Positions 45,139 through 55,342 of a DNA stretch of 64,000 bases are shown here, piece by piece. Position 1 is the stretch's first letter. The number at the start of each line of letters is the position of its first letter. The stretch spans positions 17,217,680-17,281,679 of the forward strand of contig OW203734.1 of NCBI GenBank assembly GCA_934045075.1, in the 5' to 3' direction. This DNA is from Yponomeuta sedellus (lineage: Eukaryota > Arthropoda > Insecta > Lepidoptera > Yponomeutidae). A program made the translations under genes and the position numbers. The notes beneath the pieces were generated by a model, which was not told where the DNA came from, searched no databases, and was given only the letters and a program-made list of their open reading frames with translations.

Positions 45139-46390
45139 TCTATGCCTGATATACATGTCTGCTTGAACTAAACCAAATACAATTCAAACGTTCTGCATGC
45201 CTTTTAGATTCCTAAGTATCGACAAGTAGTGCGGGCACCCGAGATCTATAGTATCATAGTTAAGTGAAGGAAGTACTGAGCTGTAGTCTCATCGTTACCT
45301 ACCTCAGAAATTCGCCTTGTAACACTGCACTGCCTGTTCTGTGTACACTGTCATTATTTCCAAGGAAATATCACGGAGATAGTGGCGAAAATGACCCCCA
45401 GTAACTGGGACGCAGCGCCGGAACGAATCATAAATTTAACAATATAAGGTTCCTAGCTGGAAACTGCAAGTTCGCGCTAAAAAAGAAAAGAAAATAAAAC
45501 AAAGATGGCCGTGCGGAAACGCCGTTGACTCGGTGAAGCAAAATCTGGGGGGGAAATTATTGCCCATTATGATAGTAACTACTACTTTTTTGTTGTTTTC
45601 TGAAGGCTTTCCGTTTGAAGAATCCTGAACCACATCTTATGTAATAACTTGTGTGAATTTTAACGCTACATATTATACATACTACGTCATATACAAAACT
45701 CATCAATTGCAAGAGTTCGATTAATGCACTCCAATACGATAGTAATTTTAAAATACTTTTTTCATCTCGACTTTGTCGTTTCTTGTTTTTGCATAAGTTA
45801 TTGTTTTCTGGCCAGTGAGTGAAATTGCAAAATATAATATTTCCAACATCAGTAAAACACCCGCCTCCTCGTAGCTCGCGCAAGCCGCGGGTAGGGTAAA
45901 CATTTTCCCGTTTTGTTTTGTTATGCTTGCGAGTTAGCGTCGGCAAATTGTGCGGATTACAGAATTGGTAAGTTGTTAGGTCAACAAGAGCGTCGTTGTC
46001 TAATCCCCTTTGCCTATTTCTGTATTATAATGCGAGATATTCGGTACAGAAGATCTACTTACCTGTCACTGCCTACACGCAGTCACTGAACTCATTTCAG
46101 AAGGTTTAGTAATCTTGATGTGTAATCATTGTATTATGTATTCTTTCTCAGCTGAAAGACACCCAATCGTTACGAAAAATAACGTAATAAATACCTCTTC
46201 TTCACAGTGTCTCTGCATCGCTTTTCTAGCGCGCGAGAAGTAGATAAAAAAATCTCTCTATCCACGCTCACGAAGCATTTAAGAGTGTGATTAGTTATTT
46301 AATAAGTTCTTTTTCACGTATGATATAGTGAGCTTTTCTTTCTTCTTGGTTCATAACCATGCTTCTTGGAAGAAGCCTCCTCTAAGACCC
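45139..46390. other. Gene-free stretch; one unexplained 129-codon frame
   Basis: A minus-strand frame at 45557-45946 contains GNIIFCNFTHW, faintly like a BED/CGGBP1-type zinc finger, but only that patch fits and I do not call a gene. Confidence 0.3.
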
Positions 46391-46570
46391 TTCGTCGTCG
46401 TCGTCAGGCTATATTAGTCCACTGCTGGACATAGCCCTCCCCTAAAGAGCGCCACGTTGTGCTATCATAGAGGGTAATGCCTATAATCTCCACGCTGGGC
46501 ATGCGGGTTGGGGATTGCAGTTCGGTGGAATTGTACTGCAGGGGCGCTGCTGCCCACCCCCCGGTTTTAG
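46391..46570 (-). repeat. SINE-like repeat tail
   Basis: cgtcgtcgtcaggctatattagtccactgctggacatagccctcccctaa carries a trinucleotide run and the 'ccactgctggacatag' word common in lepidopteran repeats (also at 51715). Confidence 0.5.
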
Positions 46571-47082
46571 ACCCTTAAATACTAGTAATTTCTAATGACT
46601 TGCAATGCGCATACGTAGTGATACATTTAAAGGGTCTAATAGTAATAGTAACTTCAATCCTGAAGTTTCGGTAATGTTGCAGTTACCGTAATCATGGGTA
46701 GACTGAAATGACGACTGAACTTGTATAGTTTTTAATGCACACAATTTATAAGCGTTTCGTGTACATTCGATAGCAGGTCATTTTAGTGGCGAAGCCGCCC
46801 GTAATTTAAAGGATTAGAATGCACGGGCGTAAAGGTTGACATGCTGTCGACTGTACTAAGTTAACGTTCTGAAAGTGAATGTGAAACCACTTAAAACATT
46901 ATCTTACTTTGCTGATGCCCGTAACAAAAACATCGAAATTGTCTTCGTAGGCGCTTAAATTGTTAAGTGCTTGTTTATCGATCATACACTTTAATTACAA
47001 CTCTGGCGCGGTAAAAGTAAGATTGGTCTTCAAGTACTTATGTTTATGTTATATTGTACGTAGGTCCAAAATGTTACATAGC
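46571..47082. other. Gene-free stretch
   Basis: Nothing recognisable. Confidence 0.35.
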
Positions 47083-47212
47083 CCTTAGGCCATTAACATA
47101 ACATTTACATACAGGCACATACATTGCTTCTGGCCCCACACTAGGGTATCCTGTGTCCTGGGAACCAGAAACAGCGACGTCACAAACATGTAAACATCCA
47201 AGACCTGGGGTA
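47083..47212 (-). mobile_element. tRNA-derived SINE tail (family of 25972-26160)
   Basis: Reverse of the body at 26060-26160: cattaacataacatttacatacaggcacatac and gccccacactagggtatcctgtgtc. The tRNA head is absent. Confidence 0.7.
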
Positions 47213-48497
47213 ACTTTGCAGTAAAAGGCGTCGTTATTTATTTATTTTGTGTGTGGTATACAAACAGCGGGTAAGTACGAAAGGAACACAATAAATCCAA
47301 TCGGTCACCTACTTGTCTGCTTCATGCATGACTCTTCGTTTACACATTATCAGACATTAGCGGAAAACGGTCAGTATGGTAATGTGTCACATAGTCTGCA
47401 TCTCTCCGCATCTGCAGTGTCAGAAAAAAATATATATATTTCCCGATATTGTCTCCTGCTAGTCACTGTGACTGTTGTACGACTCTCGCTGAAGATTATT
47501 TCTCATTTTAATTTGCACGTCTAGCGGGAATTAAGAGTGTTAGCTTGGGACTTCTCCAGAGTCAAGACTTGTTACAGCCAGTGTCGTTCCTTGGTGTTTT
47601 TTATCCACTCTATACCAAGTCTATACCAAACGCTTTGTGGTGTCGATATAATAAAACATTATCAAGAAAGGCCGAAAACTACAGTGGAACCATAAGAATA
47701 TTGATTTGTTTCTTATTCTAAATAGAGCCAAAGTCAAATGCCAAGAAAAGCCTGACTGGTACTATGTGGTTATTATTAAAAACAGGTTATTTTTACCGGT
47801 TATTATTAATAACAGATTATGTTTTGATAAAGAGAATTGTAAAACCATTTTTTTTTATAACACACCTGTACCCGAATCTTAGTACACTTTTATAGGTTTA
47901 TAATTGCCCCCTCAGTTTGTATTCTGTTTTTGTTTCGAATCTGGAATGAACAGTCGCAAATCGCAGCGCAAGGAACCAAGGAGTTCAGAATGTGCTTTTC
48001 CTACGGCCTCTTTTCCGTTTAAAAAAATAACAAAATAATACACGGTTTCGGTTGTTTGTCGTAAATTCAGTGATTTACGCGGCGCTCCCCTTTACAGCGG
48101 GCCATCCGTTGCTCGGACTTCCTTTGGTGGCGGTTGTAAATAAGCCGACTCGTGTTTTGTTTGCAGTTTAACGGTTGTACATTGTGCGAGAAAAACAAGA
48201 GTTACTGGACCTCTGTCGGCACGGACTCCTTGCATATTTAACCAACTTTGGCTTTGCCTTAGGACTAAAAAAAATTGTTACAGGATCTACGACCGACTAT
48301 CTACACTAAAGACGGTATAGACAGTTTTTCTTAATAGTCAAACAAATAACATTTACAGTGTGACTACTTTTGCAGTAAATATTTGTTAATCTTGCTTACT
48401 TACGGCAGGTAAGGTTTACTACACATATCGTTAACTTAAGTTATGGCTGGAGTCAGATGATACATCTCCATTTAAGTATATAAATGACTAAATTGAT
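47213..48497. other. Gene-free stretch
   Basis: No coding evidence. A G/C-richer patch at 48050-48170 is unassigned. Confidence 0.35.
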
Positions 48498-48637
48498 ATA
48501 ACAAACCCCGACCCCTGACTGCTGAGCGTTAACTCAGGTGGGGCTAATGTAGGTACAATGTGACGTAAAGGATCAAGATTATAAAACTTGGGTCCCTCCT
48601 GCTTAGTACTAATGTTCAGCAGTCGGGGTTTTGTTAT
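48498..48637. mobile_element. MITE-like element, 140 bp
   Basis: ataacaaaccccgac...ctgactgctgagc at one end is inverted as gttcagcagtcggggttttgttat at the other. Confidence 0.7.
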
Positions 48638-49699
48638 TTTCTGTTTCAGTTTTTCCGTTTTAGGGATTTCTTGCAATATGAAAAAAATATTATTTATACC
48701 AGAAAATTGCGCTTCTCAAAGTCATCTAATTGTCACGTCCAAGTCGTCTAATTAAAAACTAACTACACAGAATTATATAAAACATATATTTAGTTTGTCG
48801 GATGTTGCTAATTCATGCAGCCAAGGATAATCAACTACTATGCAACTATGACGAATCTATTGAAGACTTATTTGTGAAAACCCGACGATTTGTTAAGGGT
48901 ATATGAGTTATTAGAGAACATACGGGCTAGACACATTACCCTCATTTTGGGCTCCGCCGCATTCGGGTGGAAACAAAGACTTTAAATAAATTCACCACTT
49001 CACTTACACCACCATGAGATTACTTGTAGTATTTTTTTATAATCGCGATTAGACTTTTTAAATATATGACTAAGTAATATTAATGTCCCTTATGATTATC
49101 GCAACCTCATTTGAGTCTTAATAATCTATAAGGCCTAACACTATATTGATCCCGAAGGTAGCCAAAGCCACAAATGCTACGCCACATTTTTTTGGGATGA
49201 TTTCGGTGTTACGTTTTGCCGAGATTTCTTCCGAACGGGTCGTAAACAGAAGGCAAATTCACCTTTTCTTCAGAAAAGCCTCTTTGATATTTTGCGTTCT
49301 CTTTAGTTAGACCTCAAGCGATTTGCCAAGCGTCAGTGTTCTTTTTTCCCATCCATTGCATGCGAACAGTTACGTAATGCGTAGTTTTGTTTCGCGACAC
49401 CCATTATGGGCATGCCATTTACGCTTAACTGTATTTTGTTATCTCATCCTGTCTAAGTAGGGTAATGTTTGGAAACGGTTTCAAAACAGCATGACATGTG
49501 TACCTCTTGCCTATAATAACGTGGTCGGCACTTGCTCAAAATCTACAGCCCACAACTAGACGCCAGATTTAGTTCCTCACGACAAATCATATTTTATTAC
49601 CCTGATTCATCGTCCATTTTGTGGGATATGAAAACACAGAAGGTTTATTCTGTTGGTTCCTGAACTTCACAAAAAAAAGTTTTTTATTTAGGTATTCTA
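48638..49699. other. Gene-free stretch
   Basis: Nothing recognisable. Confidence 0.35.
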
Positions 49700-49870
49700 T
49701 ACATCTGTGAAGTTATAGTAGCAATACCACTCGCTAACTGTGAAGGGAAACATCGTGAGGAAACCTGAGTAACTGAGGTGTTCAAATTGCCAATCCGCGC
49801 TGGGTACGCCGTGGTGATTAAGCACATACTCTCTCTCTCTGAGAGAGTGTAGGCTCCATAAAAGAAATAG
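49700..49870 (+). repeat. SINE fragment (caataccactcgctaac family)
   Basis: gcaataccactcgctaactgtg, catcgtgaggaaacctgagtaactgaggtgttca and ttgccaatccgcgctgggtac, shared with 20271, 32743 and 62620. Confidence 0.6.
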
Positions 49871-50056
49871 GTATTGCGATTCCTGTCGGGTTCGAATCAC
49901 ACACTAACAGCAAAACCAGCGGTCTCATGTATATATAACTAACAGCTGGACCTCTATCTATCCTTGAAAGACGCTCACTATTGGGCAAAGGCCTCTTCAC
50001 CGTACGCGCACCTCGCCAGCTGAACGTATATAATTAAATTCAATACTCAATCTACG

Positions 50057-50114
50057 CGGTTTACATCCCTAATAAACAAAACTCGGGAGTTTTGTTTATT
50101 AGGGATGTAAACCG
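50057..50114. repeat. Perfect 28-bp-arm palindrome beside mariner
   Basis: Arms 50057-50084 and 50087-50114 separated by two bases; ends 22 bases before the TA that borders the mariner. Confidence 0.88.
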
Positions 50115-50309
50115 TGAGTCCAAATATTGTCTAGTGTACATAGGCTGCTACTTATGTATGCGCAATCTGGCATTCCAATAATTTTAAACGCAATGTCTGA
50201 CCTCCATGGTCAAATTCGTTCTTTTTTTAAATACTGGCCACTAATATTTTTCTCTTATATATGTTAGTGTTTTGTTTTTGTTGGGTTTAAAATGTCATAT
50301 CGCTGAAAA

Positions 50310-51440
50310 AATGGAACTCACTCGTGAAAATATTCATGCTATGATTTCGACGTGGTTTAACGCAACAACAGTGCGTAGATCAATTAAACTTCGACTTTTG
50401 GTGGTGAAGCTCCATCAAAAACGACTGTGTATCACTGGTTTAGTGAGTTTTATCGCGGGCGCAGTAAGCTCACGGACGAAGTAAAAGAAGGTCGCCCGAA
50501 ATCGGTGGTTGTGCCACAAAATATTGAAGGTGTCGCGAGATAGAGGCTATTCTGGGCATATGTATGACGAGCATTCATAGGATATTACATGAACATTTGT
50601 CTGTAAAAAAAATTTGTTCGCGTTGGACCCCGCACAACTTAACTCAGGATCAAAAAGATGCTCGCGTCGAATGGTGCAAGAAAACCTTAAAAAATTCAAC
50701 GGAGGCGACTCAAAATCTGTTTATAATATCTACACAGGTGACGAATCCTGGATCTACGCGTACGATCCCGAAACTAAACAACAATCAAGTCTTAAGTCTT
50801 GCATGCATAACTTTTACGTATTATTTTAAGCTTTGGTTTTGTTATTTGTTTGTTTGAAAAGTGTGTGTGTTTCAAAAAGTGCAAATAAATAATTACCTTA
50901 CCTTACCAATCAACAGTTTGGGTGTTTCAAAATGAGCCGAACCCTACGAAAGTGGCTCGTGCAAAAAGCACTGTAAAGCAAATGGTGGCCTGCTTTTTTG
51001 GTATTAATGGCCATGTGGCTACAATACCACTGAAGAATCGCAGAACGGTTAATTCGGAGTGGTACACGACCATTTGTTTGCCGGAAGTATTTGAAGAAAT
51101 ACGCCAAAACAACCAGCGACGCAGAATCATACTTCACCATGACAATGCCAGCTGTCATACATCTCAGGAAACAACTACATTTTTTGATGGTCAAAAAATA
51201 GAATTGATGGGTCATCCACCGTACAGCCCTGATTTGGCTCCCAATGAGTTCTATTTATTCCCTAATGTAAAGAATAAATTACGTGGTCAACGATTTTCGA
51301 CCCGTGAAGATGCCGTAGATGCGTTCAAACAGCACGTTTTGGAGTTACCTCAATCAAAGTGGAAAAAGTGTTTTACAAATTGGTTTCATCGAAAGCAAAA
51401 GTGCATCGATCATAGTGGAGAATACTTTGAAAAACAATAA
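50310..51440 (+). pseudogene. mariner transposase, broken and with altered third catalytic residue
   Basis: Starts MELTRENIHAM and covers the usual ~345-codon length. The helix-turn-helix half is frameshifted (reading passes between frames near 50400 and 50540), and a 118-base insertion interrupts it after GDESWIYAYDPETKQQS. The C-terminal half is open from 50922 to 51440. Catalytic positions: first Asp in GDESW, second in LHHDNASCHT, and the third, normally Asp in PxDF, is Glu in LAPNEFYLF. With these changes it should be inactive. Confidence 0.88.
50789..50906 (+). mobile_element. 118-bp insertion inside mariner
   Basis: Bracketed by caatcaa (50782-50788 and 50907-50913), a 7-base target duplication, and ends in ccttaccttacc-type repeats after aataaataatta. 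It looks like the short 3' end of a retroposon. Confidence 0.7.
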
Positions 51441-51505
51441 AAGCATATTTAGCCATATACATTTGTTTATTTTTTCTATTCCATACATAAGTAGCAGCCC
51501 TCGTA

Positions 51506-51920
51506 CAATGTGCAACAAAAATCAATCCCATCTGGTGTAAGAACTGTTCTAAGACTAGATGACGCTGACGTCGTATACCCAGATATTACAGGGTTATACC
51601 TGGATATGTGACGTATAGAGAATGCCTTAGGGCACTTGATGCAAATGTCAAAATATCATCGGCATTCCTAGGATGGCCGTACTGCAGTAATCAGCCAAAC
51701 AATCAATCAGCGCGTACGCGTCCACTGCTGGATGAAGGCTTCCCCAAACACAAGACTTCTTCTTGTCCTCAATCTCTATTGTTTACCCATCAAACTAGTG
51801 GGGGTCTAACGCTGCGTTTGCCAGTTTGTTGTGTCAACACGTGAAATGTTGTTGGTTTTTTCTATCTCTTATCATTTCGTGTCTATTGTAAACTGCTGTC
51901 AGCGCTACACAGCATATCTA
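51506..51920. other. Repeat-tail DNA
   Basis: tccactgctggatgaaggcttcccca (51718-51743) is a lepidopteran SINE-tail word, as at 46420. No gene. Confidence 0.4.
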
Positions 51921-52090
51921 TCTATAATATAAAAATTAATCGCTGAATGTGTTGGTAAGCGCAAATCTCGAGAGCAGCTGAACCGATTTCGCTAATTCTT
52001 TTTTTAGAATATTCCTTGAAGTACGGGGATTAAAGAGGAAATTAAAGAATCGACTGTTAGGCGGTACGAAGTTCGCTGAGTCAGCTAAGT
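51921..52090 (+). mobile_element. Helitron-like non-autonomous repeat, copy 2
   Basis: Starts tctataatataaaaattaat and ends cgaagttcgctgagtcagctaagt, close to the canonical CTAGT end. Shares its entire length with 21132-21307. Confidence 0.55.
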
Positions 52091-53163
52091 ATAATATGAA
52101 ATAAAGAAGAAAATGACTGCAACTTCTGTGCATTTGCAGTCGCTGCTCTCCAAACAGGGCGTTCCATCGGAAGTCCAATTCAGCAGATCTCTCCACCTGA
52201 AAACACCCCCAGTTCAGCATCCGCAAACGGGAGCTAGACTTCCTTCGCCCGGATTGTGTAAATAAAGCCCCCGTCTTTGTTTGCGTTGCGGTTGTAAATT
52301 GTTAAGCAATAAAGCAGAGTGAGTGTGCTGAGCTCTAATGTACCGGTGGCTTGTAGTTGGAGTTGTGATCAGGTGCATTCAGTAATTTGCGTAATGTGGA
52401 GGTTATTTCTTTGGCTTACGGAAGCAGTTTTAAGATAAGGGCAACCGAAGTTCTAGTAATGAAATGAAATATTTTATTAAAGACCGAGATCCATACTTAC
52501 CTAATTAAAATATTAAACAATACATGTCACATATTGATTCTTTAAAATTCTAATATCCTTATTAGTTAATCAAATCATACATAAAAAAGTCAATTACAAT
52601 GTAATGTGAGTAAATGTCCTTAAGCGATAACATAGTTCCAACAATCTCTTACAAAAAAAATTCTATGGCGTATAATTTGATTTGTTTTAGTTGAAATTGA
52701 ACATACATTTTAATTGAAATAGCACGGTTTTATCACGTGACGAATCAGAAACTGACGAGAATTGTGCACAGCGATCAATCAATGACGTCTGCAACCGCAC
52801 ATAAATTGATTACCGCGTCAAACAAAAGTCACCTGTAAAACATCGTTGCGTAAACGATTCCACGTTCGAGCACCAACTTAAAATTGTTTGAGCGGATTCG
52901 TTGGAAAAAGAAATACGTTGTTACTGGCTGTTACGTAGCGGAGTCACGGGCCGGGGCTGCCGCCGGCCGCGGGCACGTGAGACCGTCCTGCCACCGCAGA
53001 AAAACACCAGTACGCTCTGGAGACAGCTCTGGGGGCTACTCGGACCTTTGCTACCATACCAATCTGAAAAACACCTTGAAAAATCTAGTGGCAATCAGAG
53101 AAACGGGTGTGATCGATACTGGCTTGAATGCAACAAAACAACATCTGACCAAGAGGAATAATT
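52091..53163. other. Gene-free stretch with a LINE tail and a GC-rich patch
   Basis: aatgaaatgaaatattttatt at 52459 is like antisense LINE tails. At 52935-53000 (ggccggggctgccgccggccgcgg) is a GC-rich patch with open frames in two phases but no recognised product. Confidence 0.35.
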
Positions 53164-53375
53164 AAACAAGTTCCACACAAGAGAATCACTTGTTCTAATC
53201 CCAAACTAGGGTACCTACCCTGTGCTATGGTGACCTGGAAAGAACTGCACAAACATATTAAGTAATACACCCAAACTGAGGCCATTGATACGACTAAAAA
53301 CGACGCCCTCCAGTAGGAATAGAACCCAGTTTTGGTAGCCAAGAGTGTCGACCGCTAGACCAAAGGGGCAGTCAA
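53164..53375 (-). repeat. tRNA-derived SINE (family of 6243-6582)
   Basis: acaagttccacacaagagaatcacttgtt, ctgtgctatggtgacc and reversed tRNA-like head agtgtcgaccgctagaccaaaggggcagtc. Confidence 0.7.
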
Positions 53376-53690
53376 AATGGTGAGTCATTGTGGGGCTCGT
53401 TACTATGACTTCATGAGAGCCACTCACGACGGCTCTGTCAGGAACTTAGCAACGAAGATGAAGATATGCTTGTCACTGTTTACTGTCTGTAACCATGGTA
53501 ACTGCGTCGCTGCAGAAAAGTCAGGCGCTGCGAAATTGCAGCTAACGGCCAACCTTCATTAGTGGAGACACAAAAAGAACAAGGGCCAGCTAGAGTCTGC
53601 GGCTAGAGTGCACACTTCAACTTACGATCGCAATAAAGTTCTCTCTGAGAGAAGGCCTGTGCCCTGCAGTGGGACGTTTATAGGCCGATA
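53376..53690. other. Gene-free stretch
   Basis: The last part (tctctgagagaaggcctgtgccctgcagtgggacgtttatagg, 53641-53683) is another SINE tail. Confidence 0.4.
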
Positions 53691-53840
53691 TCAATCTTTA
53701 TATGTCCCCACTGCTTGGGCATGGGTCTCATCCTGCATCGGAGGAGGGTTAGGCTATACTCCACCACGGGGGCCAAGTCCGGGTTGGTGGAGGATTGTAA
53801 GACAGTGGCGGGCCTTACTGTCAGAAGTTATCAAGCCGCC
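53691..53840 (-). mobile_element. 5S-type SINE 3' part
   Basis: atgtccccactgcttgggcatgggtctcatcctgcatcgg...ccaccacgggggccaagtccgggttggtgg, as in the full copies read in reverse. Confidence 0.65.
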
Positions 53841-54969
53841 CATAAAACATAGGCTACATAAAAAGTAATCAGTAGATCAGTCTGTCACGGTCCCAAATAA
53901 GCAATTTCTGTTTCGAAAGCCGAGAGAGTAGGCGCCCAGTCAACGCGGGCGACAGCGCAGACGTGACAAGAGTGGAAACACGGCGGGCAAGTTTGCAACT
54001 AGCGTTGCGAAATTCACTCGACATGTAAGTTAGCGAGTTTAATGAAATTCACCCGCGCACACCAATACGGTAAGCTTGTGGAAAAAAATCTCTGAGCGCA
54101 GAAGAATTTTCAGTGAGCGACGTAGTTGAAATTGGATATATAAAACATGCCAGCCTTTGTAACTCTTTATCTTAGCTGGATTATAATTTTTGACGGGATG
54201 TTTTAGAACTTTAAACTTGGAACCTAATGGCGAATTTGTCTAAATGGAAAGTGATGTTGAGTATAAAACGATTGTATCACGATTAGCCAGCGGCCACCCA
54301 GAAATCAGCGCGATAGAAATCGCGCCCTCGCCCCGTCTCTGTGTGGCCTTTGTTCCGGCCCTTCAGTACCTACATTTTGTATGAAAAGTCTTATGCGCGT
54401 CTGACCGCTGGCTTCGGAAATAAGTAAGTATCTAATCGGTTAAGCAATAGCACAAGTAATTCAATGCAGAGGATTTGAATATTCTTCAATTCGTCGCATA
54501 GATGGCGCAACATTTTGAAGAAGACTTTTTGACGACGCCAGGAGAACAAATAACCCCTAGAGTAGTGTACTAAAACAAAGAATTGTAATCGAAACATAAA
54601 ACGTACCTAATAACAGCAATTAAATAAGGTTATCTCAACAGACGTGACTCCGCCGCCAGCCATTTGAAAAAAAACGTTAATTATTCACACTGCAAGGCGC
54701 AAAGTAAACGCTGCAAAACACTATGCCGTTTTTATTCTGGCCAAAAAAACTGTAACATTCAAGAAAATTAAGTTGAATAAATGAATAACATAAAATGAAT
54801 GCTACAGAAAGATCATATCACGCTTTTGCAAGCGTTCTGTTGTACTTAGTCATTTATCATCATCAGCCAATTGACGCCCACTGAAGGACATAGGCCACCC
54901 TCATGGTTTTCCAAACATCCCGGTCCCGGTCTATAGTCATTAGTAGCAACAATTAATACTAATGAATAG
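53841..54969. other. Gene-free stretch
   Basis: Near 54855-54930 a tail with atcatcatcagcc and cccactgaaggacataggcc is another trinucleotide-tailed repeat end. Rest unassigned. Confidence 0.35.
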
Positions 54970-55342
54970 CTCGTAACCCCGGCTGCCTGATTGATCTTAA
55001 ACGATCACGAAGGTTGAGTAACGTAGGGCGCGCTCTGTGCATGGATGGGTGACCGTCTATGACTTAAGCTAGTGTAATTTTTCTGAGCGGTTCCGTGCTT
55101 TGCAAGGCACGTTAAGCAGTTGGTGCCGGATACCGTCGATAAATGGCAGTCGTTACGCCAAGTCAGCCAAGAGGCCTTAGGGCGCCTTGAAAACTTCTGA
55201 CAGTATGACCAGCCACTAGTCTAGCAAGCCTCCACCAATCCGGACTTGGCCCCCGTGGTAGAGTATGGTCTATACCTTCCTCAGGGAGGAGACCCGTGCC
55301 CCTCGGTGGCACATAATGGGTTCATGATGATGATGATGATGA
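54970..55342 (+). mobile_element. 5S rRNA-derived SINE, full length
   Basis: Best copy. The head at 55000-55062 reads acgatcacgaaggttgagtaacg, agggcgcgctctg and gcatggatgggtgaccgtct, which aligns with the A-box to C-box part of metazoan 5S rRNA. The body and end match the other copies, finishing atgatgatgatgatgatga. Confidence 0.75.

Larger units (their letters stand above)
50139..51503 (+). mobile_element. mariner DNA transposon, inactivated
   Basis: 1365 bp between TA dinucleotides (50137-50138 and 51504-51505). Terminal repeats cataggctgctacttatgtatg and, inverted, cgagggctgctacttatgtatg. The single transposase gene is disrupted. Confidence 0.9.

Noticed and set aside
45557..45946. 129-codon open frame with a GNIIFCNF stretch
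   Set aside because: Only one short patch looks like a BED/CGGBP1-type zinc finger; spacing of the Cys/His residues does not fit, no splice context or flanking repeat ends support it.
49833..49850. Microsatellite (tc)n / (ga)n
   Set aside because: It is a short run inside a SINE family body found in other copies.
52884..53165. GC-rich overlapping frames of 86-93 codons
   Set aside because: Two phases are open at once because of GC-rich composition; neither shows a motif.
55000..55062. Genuine 5S rRNA gene
   Set aside because: Only part of the 5S sequence is present, diverged, and fused to a repeated body with a (GAT)n tail.
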